From: Tranquillimonas rosea
Lineage (GTDB): Bacteria > Pseudomonadota > Alphaproteobacteria > Rhodobacterales > Rhodobacteraceae
DNA length: 64,000 nt
Direction of reading: 5' to 3'
Assembly: GCF_900111315.1 (NCBI RefSeq)
Contig: NZ_FOGU01000009.1
Coordinates: 62,001-126,000 of the forward strand
The stretch's first letter is position 1. Every line of letters starts with the position of its first letter. Positions 29,460 through 39,100 of this stretch are shown here, piece after piece. The translations under genes and the position numbers were made by a program. Under the pieces are notes generated by a model. It was not told the origin of the DNA. It did no database searches and saw nothing but the letters and a program-made list of their open reading frames with translations.

Positions 29460-31433
29460 ATGCGGATCTTCGGAACTCTGATCTTCGCGGCGGCCACGGG
29501 CCTTTTTCAGCCTGTCGCGGCAGCCGCCAACATGCCCGCGCCCGAGGTCGGCGCGGCGCCGGCGACCGCGTTGTCCGAGGCGATGGACGAGGTGCGGCGT
29601 GGCGCGTGGCTCGACGCGGGCTGGGCCGGGGACGAGGCGGGCCCGATCGGCCGCGCGATCGTCGAATGGCACCGGCTGCGCGCGAACCAGGGAAACTTCG
29701 ACGAGGCACTGACCTTCCTGCGCCGCTATCCCGACTGGCCGGGGCTGCCCTATCTGCGCCGGGTCAACGAGGATGGCGTACCCTGGGCCGGTCGGTCCGA
29801 GGACGTGATCGAGTTCTTCGGCCCCGAACAGCCGGCCACGGGCCACGGCACCGTCGCGCTCGTGCGGGCCTATATCGACACCGGCCGCACCGGTGACGCG
29901 CAGGCGCAGGCGGTGCTGGCCTGGCACAGCCTGCCGCTCAGCCGCACGGCCGAGGCGGCGCTGCTGAACCTTTATCCCGACATGCTGGACGCGTTCGACG
30001 AAGAGCGCGCGGACATGGCGCTCTGGAACGGTTACTGGCCGGCGGCCGAGCGCGCGATCGAGCGGCTGGACGACGACGGCTGGCGTGCGCTGGCGCGGGC
30101 CCGCCGCGCGCTGCGGGCCGAGGCGGGCAACGTCGACACGCTGATCGAGGCGGTGCCGGGCCGGCTGCAGACGCATCCCGGCCTCGCCTACGAACGGTTC
30201 CGGTGGCGGATCGACAAGGGGCGCGACGACGAGGCGATCCAGCTGATCCTGGAACGCAGCGTCAGCGCCGAGACGCTCGGCCGGCCCGACATCTGGTCCG
30301 GGGCACGGCTCGACCTCGCGCGGGAAAAGATGCGCGAGGGGGCCCACGACACCGCCTATGCCCTGGCCGGCACCCACTGGCTCAGCCGGGACGGATCCGA
30401 CTTCGCGGCGCTGGAATGGCTGGCGGGTTATGTCGCGCTGCGCTTCCGCGACGACGCGGCGGCCGCCGAACGCCATTTCCGCCGCTTCCGCTCGGCCGTC
30501 GAGACGCCGATCAGCCTGGGCCGTGCGGGATACTGGCTGGGCCGGGCGCTCGAAGCGCAGGGCGATGACGACGGCGCCGCCGAGGCCTACGCCTTCGGGG
30601 CCGAGTATCAGACCAGCTTCTACGGTCTGCTTGCCGCCGAGCGGGCGGGCATCCCCCTCGACCCCGAACTGGTGGGCGATCAGATCTATCCGCCGGTCGA
30701 GGAAAGCGATTTCGCCGGGTCCACCGTGCTCGAGGCCGCGCTGCTGCTTCAGGCTGCGGGCGAGCGCGACCTGGCCGAGCGCTTCATGGTGCATCTGGGC
30801 GAAAGCCTCGACGAGACCGAGCTTGGAAGCCTCACCGATGTCGCGCTGTCGCTGGGGGAGCCGCATATCGCGCTGCTGGTGGCGAAAGAGGCCGCGCGCC
30901 AGGGTCTCACCCTGCCGCGTCCCTATTTCCCGGTGGTGGAGCTCGGCGTGGCCGACCTGCCTGTGTCGCGTGAACTCGCGCTGTCCATCGCCCGTCGGGA
31001 GAGCGAGTTCGATCCCGGCGTCGCCAGCGGCGTCGGCGCCAGCGGACTGATGCAGCTGATGCCGGGCACGGCACAGGACGTGGCCCGCGCGCTGAACGTC
31101 TCGTACTCGCGGCAGCGGCTGTTTTCGGACCCGTCCTACAACGCGACGCTCGGCAGCGCCTATCTCGCCGGACTGATCCGGCGGTTCGGCGAGAACGTCG
31201 TGCTGGTCTCCTCGGGCTACAATGCCGGGCCGGGCCGGCCACTGCGCTGGATGGAAGAGCGGGGCGATCCCCGCAGCCCCGCCATCGACGTGATCGACTG
31301 GATCGAGGCGATCCCGTTCTCGGAGACGCGCAACTACGTCATGCGGGTGGCCGAATCGATCCCCGTCTATCGCGCGCGCCTGACCGGAGAGACCGGGCCG
31401 ATCCGCCTGACCGAAGAACTGAAGGGCCGTTGA
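29460..31433 (+). CDS. Soluble lytic murein transglycosylase (Slt-like)
   Basis: A 657-residue periplasmic enzyme. A signal peptide (MRIFGTLIFAAATGLFQPVAAA) precedes a long alpha-helical superhelix (about 40-500) rich in TPR-like helix pairs. The C-terminal lysozyme-like catalytic domain shows ALSIARRESEFDPGVASGVGASGLMQLMPGTAQD (catalytic Glu in RRESEF) and GYNAGPGRPLRWMEE. It cleaves glycan strands to 1,6-anhydro-muropeptides. In-frame GTG 29421 and ATG 29439 are alternative starts and none has a clear ribosome site, so the exact start is uncertain. Confidence 0.9.
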   Translation: MRIFGTLIFAAATGLFQPVAAAANMPAPEVGAAPATALSEAMDEVRRGAWLDAGWAGDEAGPIGRAIVEWHRLRANQGNFDEALTFLRRYPDWPGLPYLRRVNEDGVPWAGRSEDVIEFFGPEQPATGHGTVALVRAYIDTGRTGDAQAQAVLAWHSLPLSRTAEAALLNLYPDMLDAFDEERADMALWNGYWPAAERAIERLDDDGWRALARARRALRAEAGNVDTLIEAVPGRLQTHPGLAYERFRWRIDKGRDDEAIQLILERSVSAETLGRPDIWSGARLDLAREKMREGAHDTAYALAGTHWLSRDGSDFAALEWLAGYVALRFRDDAAAAERHFRRFRSAVETPISLGRAGYWLGRALEAQGDDDGAAEAYAFGAEYQTSFYGLLAAERAGIPLDPELVGDQIYPPVEESDFAGSTVLEAALLLQAAGERDLAERFMVHLGESLDETELGSLTDVALSLGEPHIALLVAKEAARQGLTLPRPYFPVVELGVADLPVSRELALSIARRESEFDPGVASGVGASGLMQLMPGTAQDVARALNVSYSRQRLFSDPSYNATLGSAYLAGLIRRFGENVVLVSSGYNAGPGRPLRWMEERGDPRSPAIDVIDWIEAIPFSETRNYVMRVAESIPVYRARLTGETGPIRLTEELKGR

Positions 31434-31436
31434 CCG

Positions 31437-32303
31437 TCAGCGCGCTGTCGCACGGCTGCGGAACAGCGTGAACAGCCCGGCGGCCACGATGATCGCCGCG
31501 CCGATCGCGACCGGCGCCTCGATCGTCTCGCCGAACACCACGACCCCGATCGTCGACGCGAAGACCAGCTGGAAATAGGCGAAGGGCTGCACGCTGCCGG
31601 CCTCGGCGACCTCGTAGGTCTTGATCAGGGTGTAGTGGCCGAGCGCCCCCGTCACGCAGAGTATCGCCATCCAGCCCCAATCCGGCAGGCTCATCGCCTC
31701 CCATGTCAGCAGGCCCACGGGCGTGATCGCCACGGCCCCGACTGTTCCCGTCCAGAAGAACGTCGTCGCCGCATCGTCCTTTCGGGCGACGAAGCGGTTC
31801 AACAGCCCGTAGAGCGCGAACATCAGCGCCGCGGCCAGCGGGATCAGCGCTGCCGGAGAGAACACCGCCACCCCCGGGCGGAGCACGACCAGCACCCCCA
31901 GGAACCCCACCGCGATCGCCGTCCAGCGCCGCCAGCCGACATATTCGCCCAGAACAGGCCCGGACAGCGCCGCGATCAGCAGCGGATAGGCGGCAAAGAC
32001 GGCATGACTGGCCACCAGCCCGAGATAGACGAAGCCCACGATCATCACGCAGACCTCGATCACCAGGATCAGGCTCCGCAGCCCCTGCACCACGGGCTGC
32101 GCGGTCGCGGCGGCGGCCCGCACTCCCCCGGCCTGCCGCGACGCCACCGTCACCACGAAGGCCGCGAAGAACCAGTAGCGGATCATCACCACCATCAGCG
32201 TGTTGTATTCGCCGGCCAGATGGCGCGAGATCCCGTCCTGCGCGGCAAAGATGAAGGTGGTCAGCACCATCAGCATGATGCCCAGCCGCGTGTCGTTGCG
32301 CAT
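31437..32303 (-). CDS. DMT superfamily transporter, EamA family
   Basis: A 288-residue inner-membrane protein with ten predicted helices in two EamA repeats. Repeat one starts RLGIMLMVLTTFIFAAQDGISRHLAGEYN; repeat two starts near residue 150 with AALIPLAAALMFALYGLLNRFVARKD. The end SIGVVVFGETIEAPVAIGAAIIVAAGLF is typical. These proteins export amino acids or other small metabolites; the substrate is unknown. It converges on the transglycosylase gene with three bases between, and lies downstream of mnmD. Confidence 0.85.
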   Translation of the reverse strand: MRNDTRLGIMLMVLTTFIFAAQDGISRHLAGEYNTLMVVMIRYWFFAAFVVTVASRQAGGVRAAAATAQPVVQGLRSLILVIEVCVMIVGFVYLGLVASHAVFAAYPLLIAALSGPVLGEYVGWRRWTAIAVGFLGVLVVLRPGVAVFSPAALIPLAAALMFALYGLLNRFVARKDDAATTFFWTGTVGAVAITPVGLLTWEAMSLPDWGWMAILCVTGALGHYTLIKTYEVAEAGSVQPFAYFQLVFASTIGVVVFGETIEAPVAIGAAIIVAAGLFTLFRSRATAR

Positions 32304-32315
32304 GTCTCAGCCCTG

Positions 32316-32996
32316 TCATCTGCCTCGGGTCATGTGGCGCTTGCGGCCGTGTCCCGGCGCTCGCGTCACCTCGAACCCCGCCGCGGCCAGGGCGCGGCGG
32401 ACATGCCCGGCGGCGGTGTAGGTCGCGCATGTGCCGCCAGGTCGCGTGTGCCGCCCGACCTCGGCCAGCAGGTCGGCCGCCCACAGGTCCGGGTTTCGCG
32501 CCGGTGCGAAACCGTCGAGGAACCAGGCGTCGGCCGCGCCGTCCCAGGCTGGAAGGGTCGCTCGCGCATTCCCCTCGATCACCCGCAGCCGCACGGGGCC
32601 GAGCGCGATGTCCCGCGCCCCCCCGGCCCAGGCGGCCCGTAGGTCGGCGGCCAGCGGCGGCAGGTCGAACGCCGCATGCGCCCGTGCCATGTCGTCCACG
32701 CTCATCGGGTAGGCCTCGAACGAGGTGACGGTCAGCGTTCCGGACTGCCCGCTGTCGGCCCAGAGCGCGGCGGCGGCCAGGATGTTCAGGCCCGTCCCGA
32801 AGCCCAACTCGGCGATGTGAAACCCGTCCCGGAACCGCCCCGGCAGGTCGTTTCCGTCCAGAAAGACATGCCGCGTCTCGGCCAGGCCGTCGCTCAGCGA
32901 GAAATACGGGTCCCCGAACAGGGTCGAGACGGGAACGCCGTCACGCCATTCTATCCCGGCCGTCTGGCCAGCCCGCTCGATTTGCCCTAGTCCCAT
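32316..32996 (-). CDS. mnmD: tRNA 5-methylaminomethyl-2-thiouridine methyltransferase domain protein (MnmD)
   Basis: A 226-residue stand-alone version of the N-terminal half of MnmC: IEWRDGVPVSTLFGDPYFSLSDGLAETRHVFLDGNDL, SAM site FHIAELGFGTGLNILAAAALW, and AWFLDGFAPARNPDLWAADLL. It methylates nm5s2U34 in the tRNA wobble position. ATG 32996 is chosen; ATG 33008 in the same frame is equally possible. The gene for the other MnmC half starts 17-29 bases away in the opposite direction. Confidence 0.88.
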   Translation of the reverse strand: MGLGQIERAGQTAGIEWRDGVPVSTLFGDPYFSLSDGLAETRHVFLDGNDLPGRFRDGFHIAELGFGTGLNILAAAALWADSGQSGTLTVTSFEAYPMSVDDMARAHAAFDLPPLAADLRAAWAGGARDIALGPVRLRVIEGNARATLPAWDGAADAWFLDGFAPARNPDLWAADLLAEVGRHTRPGGTCATYTAAGHVRRALAAAGFEVTRAPGHGRKRHMTRGR

Positions 32997-33025
32997 GGCC
33001 GCGACCATGGGGGGCGACTGACGGA

Positions 33026-34066
33026 ATGGCAACACGGGACGTGACAGTGCGCGGCGCCGGGATCTTTGGCCTGTCGGTGGCGTGGGCCTGCCTGTCGCGC
33101 GGCGCCTCGGTGCGGGTGATCGACCCCCACGGTCCCGGCGCCGGCGCCTCGGGCGGCATCGTGGGCGCGCTCGCCCCGCATACGCCCGAGCGCTGGAATC
33201 CCAAGAAGGCCTTCCAGTTCGACAGCCTGATCGCCGCCGAGGGGTTCTGGCGGGGCGTGGCTGAAACTGGCGGCCGCGACCCCGGCTATGCCCGGTCGGG
33301 CCGGGTGCAGCCGCTGGCCGACCTGCGCGCCGTCGATCTGGCGCGCGACCGTGCGGATCAGGCCGCCGATCTGTGGCAGGGCCGGGCAACCTGGTGCGTC
33401 GTGCCGGTGCACGACACCGGCTGGACCGTCACCTCGGCCACTGGCCTCGCCGTGCACGACACGCTGACCGCCCGCCTGCATCCGGCGCAGGCGACCGCGG
33501 CCCTGGCGGCGGCGATCACGGCAGCGGGGGGCGAAATCGCGACCAAGGGGCGCGACGAGGGCCGGGTCGTCTGGGCGACAGGTGCCACGGGCCTGCGCGA
33601 CCTGTCCGCGGCCCTCGGCCAGGATGTCGGCGTCGCGGTCAAGGGGCAGGCGGCGCTGCTCGGGCTGTCCTGTCCCGACCGCCCGCAGCTTTTCGCCGAT
33701 GGCCTGCACATCGTGCCTCACGCCGACGGCACCGTCGCGATCGGGTCGACCAGCGAGCGCGACTTCACCGACCCCGCGGCGACCGATACCGCGCTCGACG
33801 ACGTTCTGGCGCGCGCCCGCGCCGCGGCGCCCGATCTCGCCGCCGCGCCTGTCCTGCGCCGCTGGGCCGGCCTCCGACCGCGCGCCCGCAGCCGGGCACC
33901 CATGCTCGGCCCCTGGCCCGGCCGCCCCGGCCACTACGTCGCCAACGGCGGCTTCAAGATCGGCTTCGGCATGGCCCCGAAGGTGGCCGAGGTCTTGGCC
34001 GACCTGCTGCTGGAGGGCCGCGATTCCATCCCCGCCGACTTCCGCGTCGAGGCCTCGCTCCGATAG
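33026..34066 (+). CDS. FAD-dependent oxidoreductase, MnmC C-terminal-like
   Basis: A 346-residue DAO-family flavoprotein: VTVRGAGIFGLSVAWACLSRGASVRVIDPH (FAD dinucleotide site), GIVGALAPHTPERWNPKKAFQFDSL, and RRWAGLRPRARSRAPMLGPWPG...YVANGGFKIGFGMAPKVAEVLADLL. The pattern matches the C-terminal half of MnmC, which removes the carboxymethyl group from cmnm5s2U34 in tRNA. Position next to mnmD supports that role, though general amino-acid oxidase activity cannot be excluded. The ribosome site is weak. Confidence 0.8.
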   Translation: MATRDVTVRGAGIFGLSVAWACLSRGASVRVIDPHGPGAGASGGIVGALAPHTPERWNPKKAFQFDSLIAAEGFWRGVAETGGRDPGYARSGRVQPLADLRAVDLARDRADQAADLWQGRATWCVVPVHDTGWTVTSATGLAVHDTLTARLHPAQATAALAAAITAAGGEIATKGRDEGRVVWATGATGLRDLSAALGQDVGVAVKGQAALLGLSCPDRPQLFADGLHIVPHADGTVAIGSTSERDFTDPAATDTALDDVLARARAAAPDLAAAPVLRRWAGLRPRARSRAPMLGPWPGRPGHYVANGGFKIGFGMAPKVAEVLADLLLEGRDSIPADFRVEASLR

Positions 34067-34212
34067 CGCCCCCGACGGCGCTATCGCGACGCGCGAGCCG
34101 AAAGGCATGCCGCACCACCCCAGCGCTAGTTTCGGCAAGGGAACCATCACGTTGCGCGGCGCGACGGGGCGGAACGCTTTGTGAAGCGCCCCGAGGGGTT
34201 TATCTTTTTCAC

Positions 34213-34911
34213 ATGAAACTGCCCCGCGCCCAACGCCTCGCGCCCAGCCGCGCCGAATACTGGTCGGATGCCATCGTGCACCTCGCCGGCATCGCCGTCG
34301 TGCTGGTCGCGGTGCCCATCCTGATCGTGATGTCGGTGTCCCTGGGCGGCGACTGGGCCACGATCACTGCCATCTCGATCTACGGGGCATGCCTGCTAGC
34401 GATGCTCGTCTGTTCCGCGCTCTACAACATGGCGCGGCCGGGCGCCTGGAGCGGGGTTCTGCGCCGCCTCGACCATTCGGCGATCTACCTCAAGATCGCC
34501 GGCAGCTACACGCCCTTCGTCGCCCTGTCCGGCGGCACCGCGACGCATTTTCTCGCCGGCCTCTGGACCGTGGCGCTCGGGGGCACGTCGCTCAAGGTGC
34601 TGGCCCCCGACCGGCTGCGCTGGCTCGGGCTGGGGCTCTACCTCGGGATGGGTTGGGCTGGCGCGGTGCTGGGCGGCGAAGTCCTCGGCGCGCTCTCGCC
34701 CGCCGCGACGGCCCTGCTGGTCACCGCCGGGGCGCTTTACACGATCGGCGTCGCCTTCTTCCTGTGGGAGGCGCTGCCGTTCCACACGACCATCTGGCAC
34801 GTCTTCGTTTTGGCGGCGAGCGCGCTGATCTACACCGCGATCCTGCTCGAACTCAGGATGCTGCCGCTGGACGCAGCCGCGCTCGAGGCGATGGCGCTGA
34901 CCGCCCCCTAG
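34213..34911 (+). CDS. Hemolysin III / PAQR family membrane protein
   Basis: A 232-residue integral membrane protein with about seven helices. The family residues are SDAIVHLAGIAVVLVAVPIL, SALYNMARPGAWSGVLRRLDHSAIYLKIAGSYTPF (His and the Ser-His metal-site motifs), and LPFHTTIWHVFVLAASA (C-terminal His pair). PAQR-type proteins are thought to be zinc-dependent membrane hydrolases; the bacterial substrate is unknown and hemolysis is not a safe inference. Its stop overlaps the convergent cobO stop by four bases. Confidence 0.88.
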   Translation: MKLPRAQRLAPSRAEYWSDAIVHLAGIAVVLVAVPILIVMSVSLGGDWATITAISIYGACLLAMLVCSALYNMARPGAWSGVLRRLDHSAIYLKIAGSYTPFVALSGGTATHFLAGLWTVALGGTSLKVLAPDRLRWLGLGLYLGMGWAGAVLGGEVLGALSPAATALLVTAGALYTIGVAFFLWEALPFHTTIWHVFVLAASALIYTAILLELRMLPLDAAALEAMALTAP

Positions 34912-35516
34912 AACTCGACGCCGATCTGCGCTTTCACGCCGGACCGGAACGGATGCTTCACCAGCTCCATCTCGGTCACGAGGTCCGCGATCTCGATCAG
35001 GTCGGGATGGGCGTTGCGCCCGGTCAGCACAACGTGGGTCATCTCCGGCTTCTCCTCGACGAGAAAGGATACGACCTCGGCGATATCGAGATACTCGTAG
35101 CGCAGGGCGATGTTCACTTCATCCAGAAGCACCATCCGGTTCGCGGGATCCCGGATCAGCTCCTTGGCACGCGCCCAGGCCGCCTGCGCCATCTCGGTGT
35201 CGCGCGACCGGTCCTGGGTCTCCCAGGTAAAGCCCTCGCCCATCGTGTGGAACTGGCAGATGTCCTGGAACCGCTCGAGGATCAGGTCGCGCTCGCCCGT
35301 CGACATGCCACCCTTGATGAACTGGACCACGGCACAGGGCATGCCGTGGGCGATGCAGCGAAAGATCATCCCGAAGGCGGCGGTGCTCTTGCCCTTGCCC
35401 TTGCCGGTATGGACGGCGATCAGCCCCTTCTCGTCGGTCTTGGTTGCCATGATCTTGTCGCGGGCGGCCTTCTTCTTGGCCATCTTCGCGGCGTGGCGCT
35501 CGGTGTCGTCTGTCAT
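34908..35516 (-). CDS. cobO: Cob(I)yrinic acid a,c-diamide adenosyltransferase
   Basis: A 202-residue CobA/CobO/BtuR enzyme. The P-loop is HTGKGKGKSTAAFGM near residue 37; later motifs are VVQFIKGGMSTGERDL, GEGFTWETQDRSRD, MVLLDEVNIALRYEYLD, and VLTGRNAHPDLIEIADLVTEMELVKHPF. It adds the 5'-deoxyadenosyl upper ligand to Co(I) corrinoid. A Lys-rich N-terminal tail is usual. Its ATG overlaps the upstream GNAT stop (ATGA), making a two-gene unit separate from the riboswitch operon. Confidence 0.94.
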   Translation of the reverse strand: MTDDTERHAAKMAKKKAARDKIMATKTDEKGLIAVHTGKGKGKSTAAFGMIFRCIAHGMPCAVVQFIKGGMSTGERDLILERFQDICQFHTMGEGFTWETQDRSRDTEMAQAAWARAKELIRDPANRMVLLDEVNIALRYEYLDIAEVVSFLVEEKPEMTHVVLTGRNAHPDLIEIADLVTEMELVKHPFRSGVKAQIGVEF

Positions 35517-35998
35517 CGGTACTCCGCGGGTCGTCTCATGGTGATGCTTGTCGGGCGGTCGAAGCCCTGGTGCGCGGTTTCGGCCACCTTGGCAAATCCC
35601 AGCGCAGCCAGCGCGGCGTGGGTCTCGGTCAGCTCGATGCGGCTCTCCAGCTCCAGCGCCGGCAGCCCCAGCCGCCGCGCCTCGTCCGCCGCCGCGTCGA
35701 TCAGCCGGCGCGACAGACCCAATCCGCGATGGGGCGCGGCCACGGCCAGCTTGCCGAGATAGAGCGCCTCGGGCTGCGGCATCCCGAACAGGCAGGCGAC
35801 CGGGCGGCCGGCATCCTCGACGACCCAGACCATGCCCTGCGCCGCGTGCCGCGAGACGCCCACCCCGGTCAACCGTGTCAGTGACGAGGGCGGGTCGATA
35901 CGCCCCTCCATGTAGGCGAACGCGGTGCGCAACAGCAGCAGGACTCCGGGTATGGCGGGGTCCTCGGCGGAAAGGCGGCGTGGGTGCGGTTCGGACAC
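35513..35998 (-). CDS. GNAT family N-acetyltransferase coupled to cobO
   Basis: A 161-residue acetyltransferase. The acetyl-CoA motif is LAVAAPHRGLGLSRRLIDAAADEARRLGLPALELES, followed by ETHAALAALGFAKVAETAHQGFDRPTSITMRR. The start is GTG 35998, with AGGGAG about five bases before it; upstream in-frame ATGs run through a repeat element and are unlikely. It is coupled to cobO by ATGA overlap. Substrate unknown; a link to corrinoid metabolism is suggested only by position. Confidence 0.75.
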   Translation of the reverse strand: MSEPHPRRLSAEDPAIPGVLLLLRTAFAYMEGRIDPPSSLTRLTGVGVSRHAAQGMVWVVEDAGRPVACLFGMPQPEALYLGKLAVAAPHRGLGLSRRLIDAAADEARRLGLPALELESRIELTETHAALAALGFAKVAETAHQGFDRPTSITMRRPAEYR

Positions 35999-36070
35999 GC
36001 GGGCTCCCTGGTCTTTCCGGGACTGTAGCCAGAGTGATCCCTGACGGGAACGGGCAATCTCCTTAGGGTT

Positions 36071-36137
36071 CTCCTGTCCCGAAATATCCCGGGGGAGTCC
36101 GGCGGCCGGCAGGCCGCCGGGCGGGGGCAGAGCCCCC
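36071..36137 (-). repeat. Composite hairpin repeat, copy A
   Basis: On the minus strand, 3' of cobN: hairpin 1 GGGGGC-TCT-GCCCCC (36137-36123), hairpin 2 CCGGCGGCC-TGCC-GGCCGCCGG (36120-36099), then ACTCCCCCGGGATATTTC and GGGACAGGAGA (to 36071). It shares the order hairpin-hairpin-GGATATTTC-purine tail with the other copies. It lies between cobN and the GNAT-cobO unit and may also end cobN transcription. Confidence 0.7.
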
Positions 36138-36168
36138 TCGAGTGGTCGCGTGCGCCGCAGGCGCGCCA

Positions 36169-39100
36169 TCAGGTCACCGCTCCGGCCCGAAGGGCGGCCA
36201 GCCGCTCGCGCGCGCGGTTCGACCGGGGCTGCCAAAGCTCGCGGTCGATCGCCTCCTCCAAACGCTCCGCGATCTCGCGCAGCGCGGCGGGGTTCGCCTC
36301 GGCAAGGAACGCGCGGGTGTCGTCATCGTCGAGAAAGGCCGCATGGACGAGATCGAAGTGGTGGCCCCGGACCGCCCCCGTGGTGGCAGCGAAGGCAAAG
36401 AGGTAATCCACGGTCGCCGCGATCTCGAACGCGCCCTTGTAGCCGTGGCGCTTCACGCCCTCGATCCACTTCGGGTTCACAACGCGGCTGCGGACGACCC
36501 GGCCGATCTCGTCCTCCAGCGTGCGGATCACGGGCCGTTCGGGGCGGGAATGGTCGTTGTGATAGATCGGCCGGTCGCGGCCCTGCAGGCTGCGCACCGC
36601 TGCCGCCGCGCCGCCCTCGAACTGGTAGTAATCGTCGGAATCCAGCAGGTCGTGCTCGCGGTTGTCCTGGTTCTGGACGATCGCCTCGGTCTCGCCCAGA
36701 CGCGCCGCGAAGGCGTCGCGGGCCGGGGCGCCCTCAGTGCCGCCGCCATAGGCATAGCTGCCCCAGGTCAGGTACGCCTCGGCGAGATCCGCCGTGTCGT
36801 CCCAGGCGCGCTCGTCGATCAGCGCCTGCAGCCCCGCGCCATAGGCGCCCGGTTTCGATCCGAAGACCCGGAAGCGCCCCTCCGTGCCCTCGGTCCGGGC
36901 GCGGGCGGCGGCGGGATTGGCGTCGTCGGGCTCGTCCAACTCCATCACCGCGCGGGCGGCGCTGTCGATCAGGTCCATCTGTTGGGGGAAGGCGTCGCGG
37001 AAGAAGCCCGAGACCCGCAGGGTCACGTCCACGCGGGGCCGGCCGAGCGCGGTGTGCGGGATGATCTCGAAGCCGGTCACGCGGCGGCGGGCCTCGTCCC
37101 ATTGCGGCCGCACCCCCATCAGCGCCAGCGCCTGGGCGATGTCGTCGCCGCCCGTGCGCATGTTCGCCGTGCCCCAGGCGGTGACCAGCATCGCGCGCGG
37201 CCAGTCACCGTGATCCTGCAGGTGCTTCTCGATCAGGAGGTCAGCCGATTTCCACCCCAGCGCCCAGGCCGTCGGCGTGGGCACCGCGCGGCTGTCGACG
37301 GAATAGAAGTTTCGGCCTGTGGGCAGCACGTCGAGCCGCCCGCGCGTCGGCGCCCCCGACGGGCCCGGCGGTAGGAAGCGGCCGTCGAGCACGGCGAGCA
37401 GCCCGTCGCGCTCGCCAGGACCGCAGGCGACGACGGCGGGGCGGACGTTTTCCGTCGCCTCGGCCAGGACCGCGGCGCTGGCCGGGCCGGGGGCTGTCGC
37501 GATGCCGTCCAGCAGTCGCGCCGCGAGGTCTTCCAACCGCTCGACCGTGTCGCCGTGGCTGCGCCATGCGCCCTCCAAGAGGGCCAGCGCGTCGGGGCGG
37601 CGGCCACTCCAGGGCGCGGCCATGTCGCAATCGAGCGGGTCGAACGGCAGCCCGAAATCCGCGGCCAGCGCGCGAAGGATCGAGGCGTCGCCGCCCTTGC
37701 CGTCGCGCCGGGGCACGCGGATCAGCGCCTGGGTCAGGTCCCGTTCCAGCCGGCCCGCGGGCGAAGTGCCGAAGACGTGCAGCCCGTCGCGGATCTGCGC
37801 CTCCTTCAACTCGCAGAGATAGGCGTCGAGCTTGGCCAGGTCCGCCTCTTCGTCGTCGCCGGCGAGGCCCGCATCCGCGTCGAGCCCGGTTGCCGAGGTC
37901 AGCGACAGGATCTCGCGCCGCAGATGGTCGATCCGCCGGGGGTCGAGCCCCGCCGCCTCGTAATATTCGTCAACCAGCGCCTCGAGATCGCGCAGCGGGC
38001 CGTAGGTCTCGGCCCGGGTCAGGGGCGGGGTCAGGTGATCGACGATCACCGCCTGTGCCCGCCGCTTGGCCTGCGTGCCCTCGCCCGGGTCGTTGACGAT
38101 GAAGGGATAGACGTGCGGCATGGGCCCGAGCACCGCTTCGGGCAGGCACTCGCTGCTCAGCGCCAGAGCCTTGCCCGGAAGCCATTCCAGGTTGCCGTGC
38201 TTGCCCATGTGGACCACCGCCTGCGCCCCCCAGTGGTGCCGCAGCCAGATGTAGAAGGCGAGATAGTTGTGCGGTGGGACGAGATCCGGCGCATGGTAGG
38301 TCTCGGTCGGGTCGACATTGTAGCCGCGCGCGGGTTGCAGGCCGACGACGGCGTTGCCGAAGCGGTGGATCGACAGCTTGAACCCCTGCGCGGGCGGGCC
38401 CGCCGGATCCGCCTCCGGCGGGGATATTTCCAGGCAGAAGAAGGGATCGTCCTGCGGCTGTCCCCAGCGGTCCTCGATCCTCTGCCGGACCTCCAAGGGG
38501 AGGGCCTTGTAATGCGCGAGGTAGGTGTCGAGCGGCAGGCCTTCGCCGCCGGCGCGGTCGGCCCGGTCGGTGAGCCAGTTCGTCGGCCCGGAGGTGAGCC
38601 GCTCCATCAGCGCGGCGCTGTCGGCGGGCGCGTCCGTGATGTCGTAGCCGGCGCCGCGGAGGGTCGCGAGCGTGTCGACCGTCGCGGCGGGGGTGTCGAG
38701 GCCGACACCGTTGGCGAGGCGGCCGTCCTTGTTGGGATAGTTCGCGAGGACCAGCGCGACCCGGCGCTGCGGCGCAGGCGTGTGGCGCAATCGGGCCCAG
38801 TTGGCGGCGAGGTCGGCGACGAAGTCGACCCGGTCGCCCACGGCGCGATAGGCGGCGACGGGGCACTCAGTCGCCGGGTCGAAAAAGGCCTCTCCCTTGA
38901 ACGAGATGGCGCGCGAGAGGACGCGGCCGTCGACCTCGGGGAGGGCGACGTTCATGGCGATGTCGCGGGCGGAGAGGCCGGTCAGGCCCTCGGCCCAGGT
39001 TTCCTCGGAGGTGCCGGCGAGGACGACCTGGAAGACCGGGGCGGCGTCGGCGGCGGGCGTGGCGAGGGGGTTGGGGGTGGTGTCGGCGCCTTCGTGCGGG

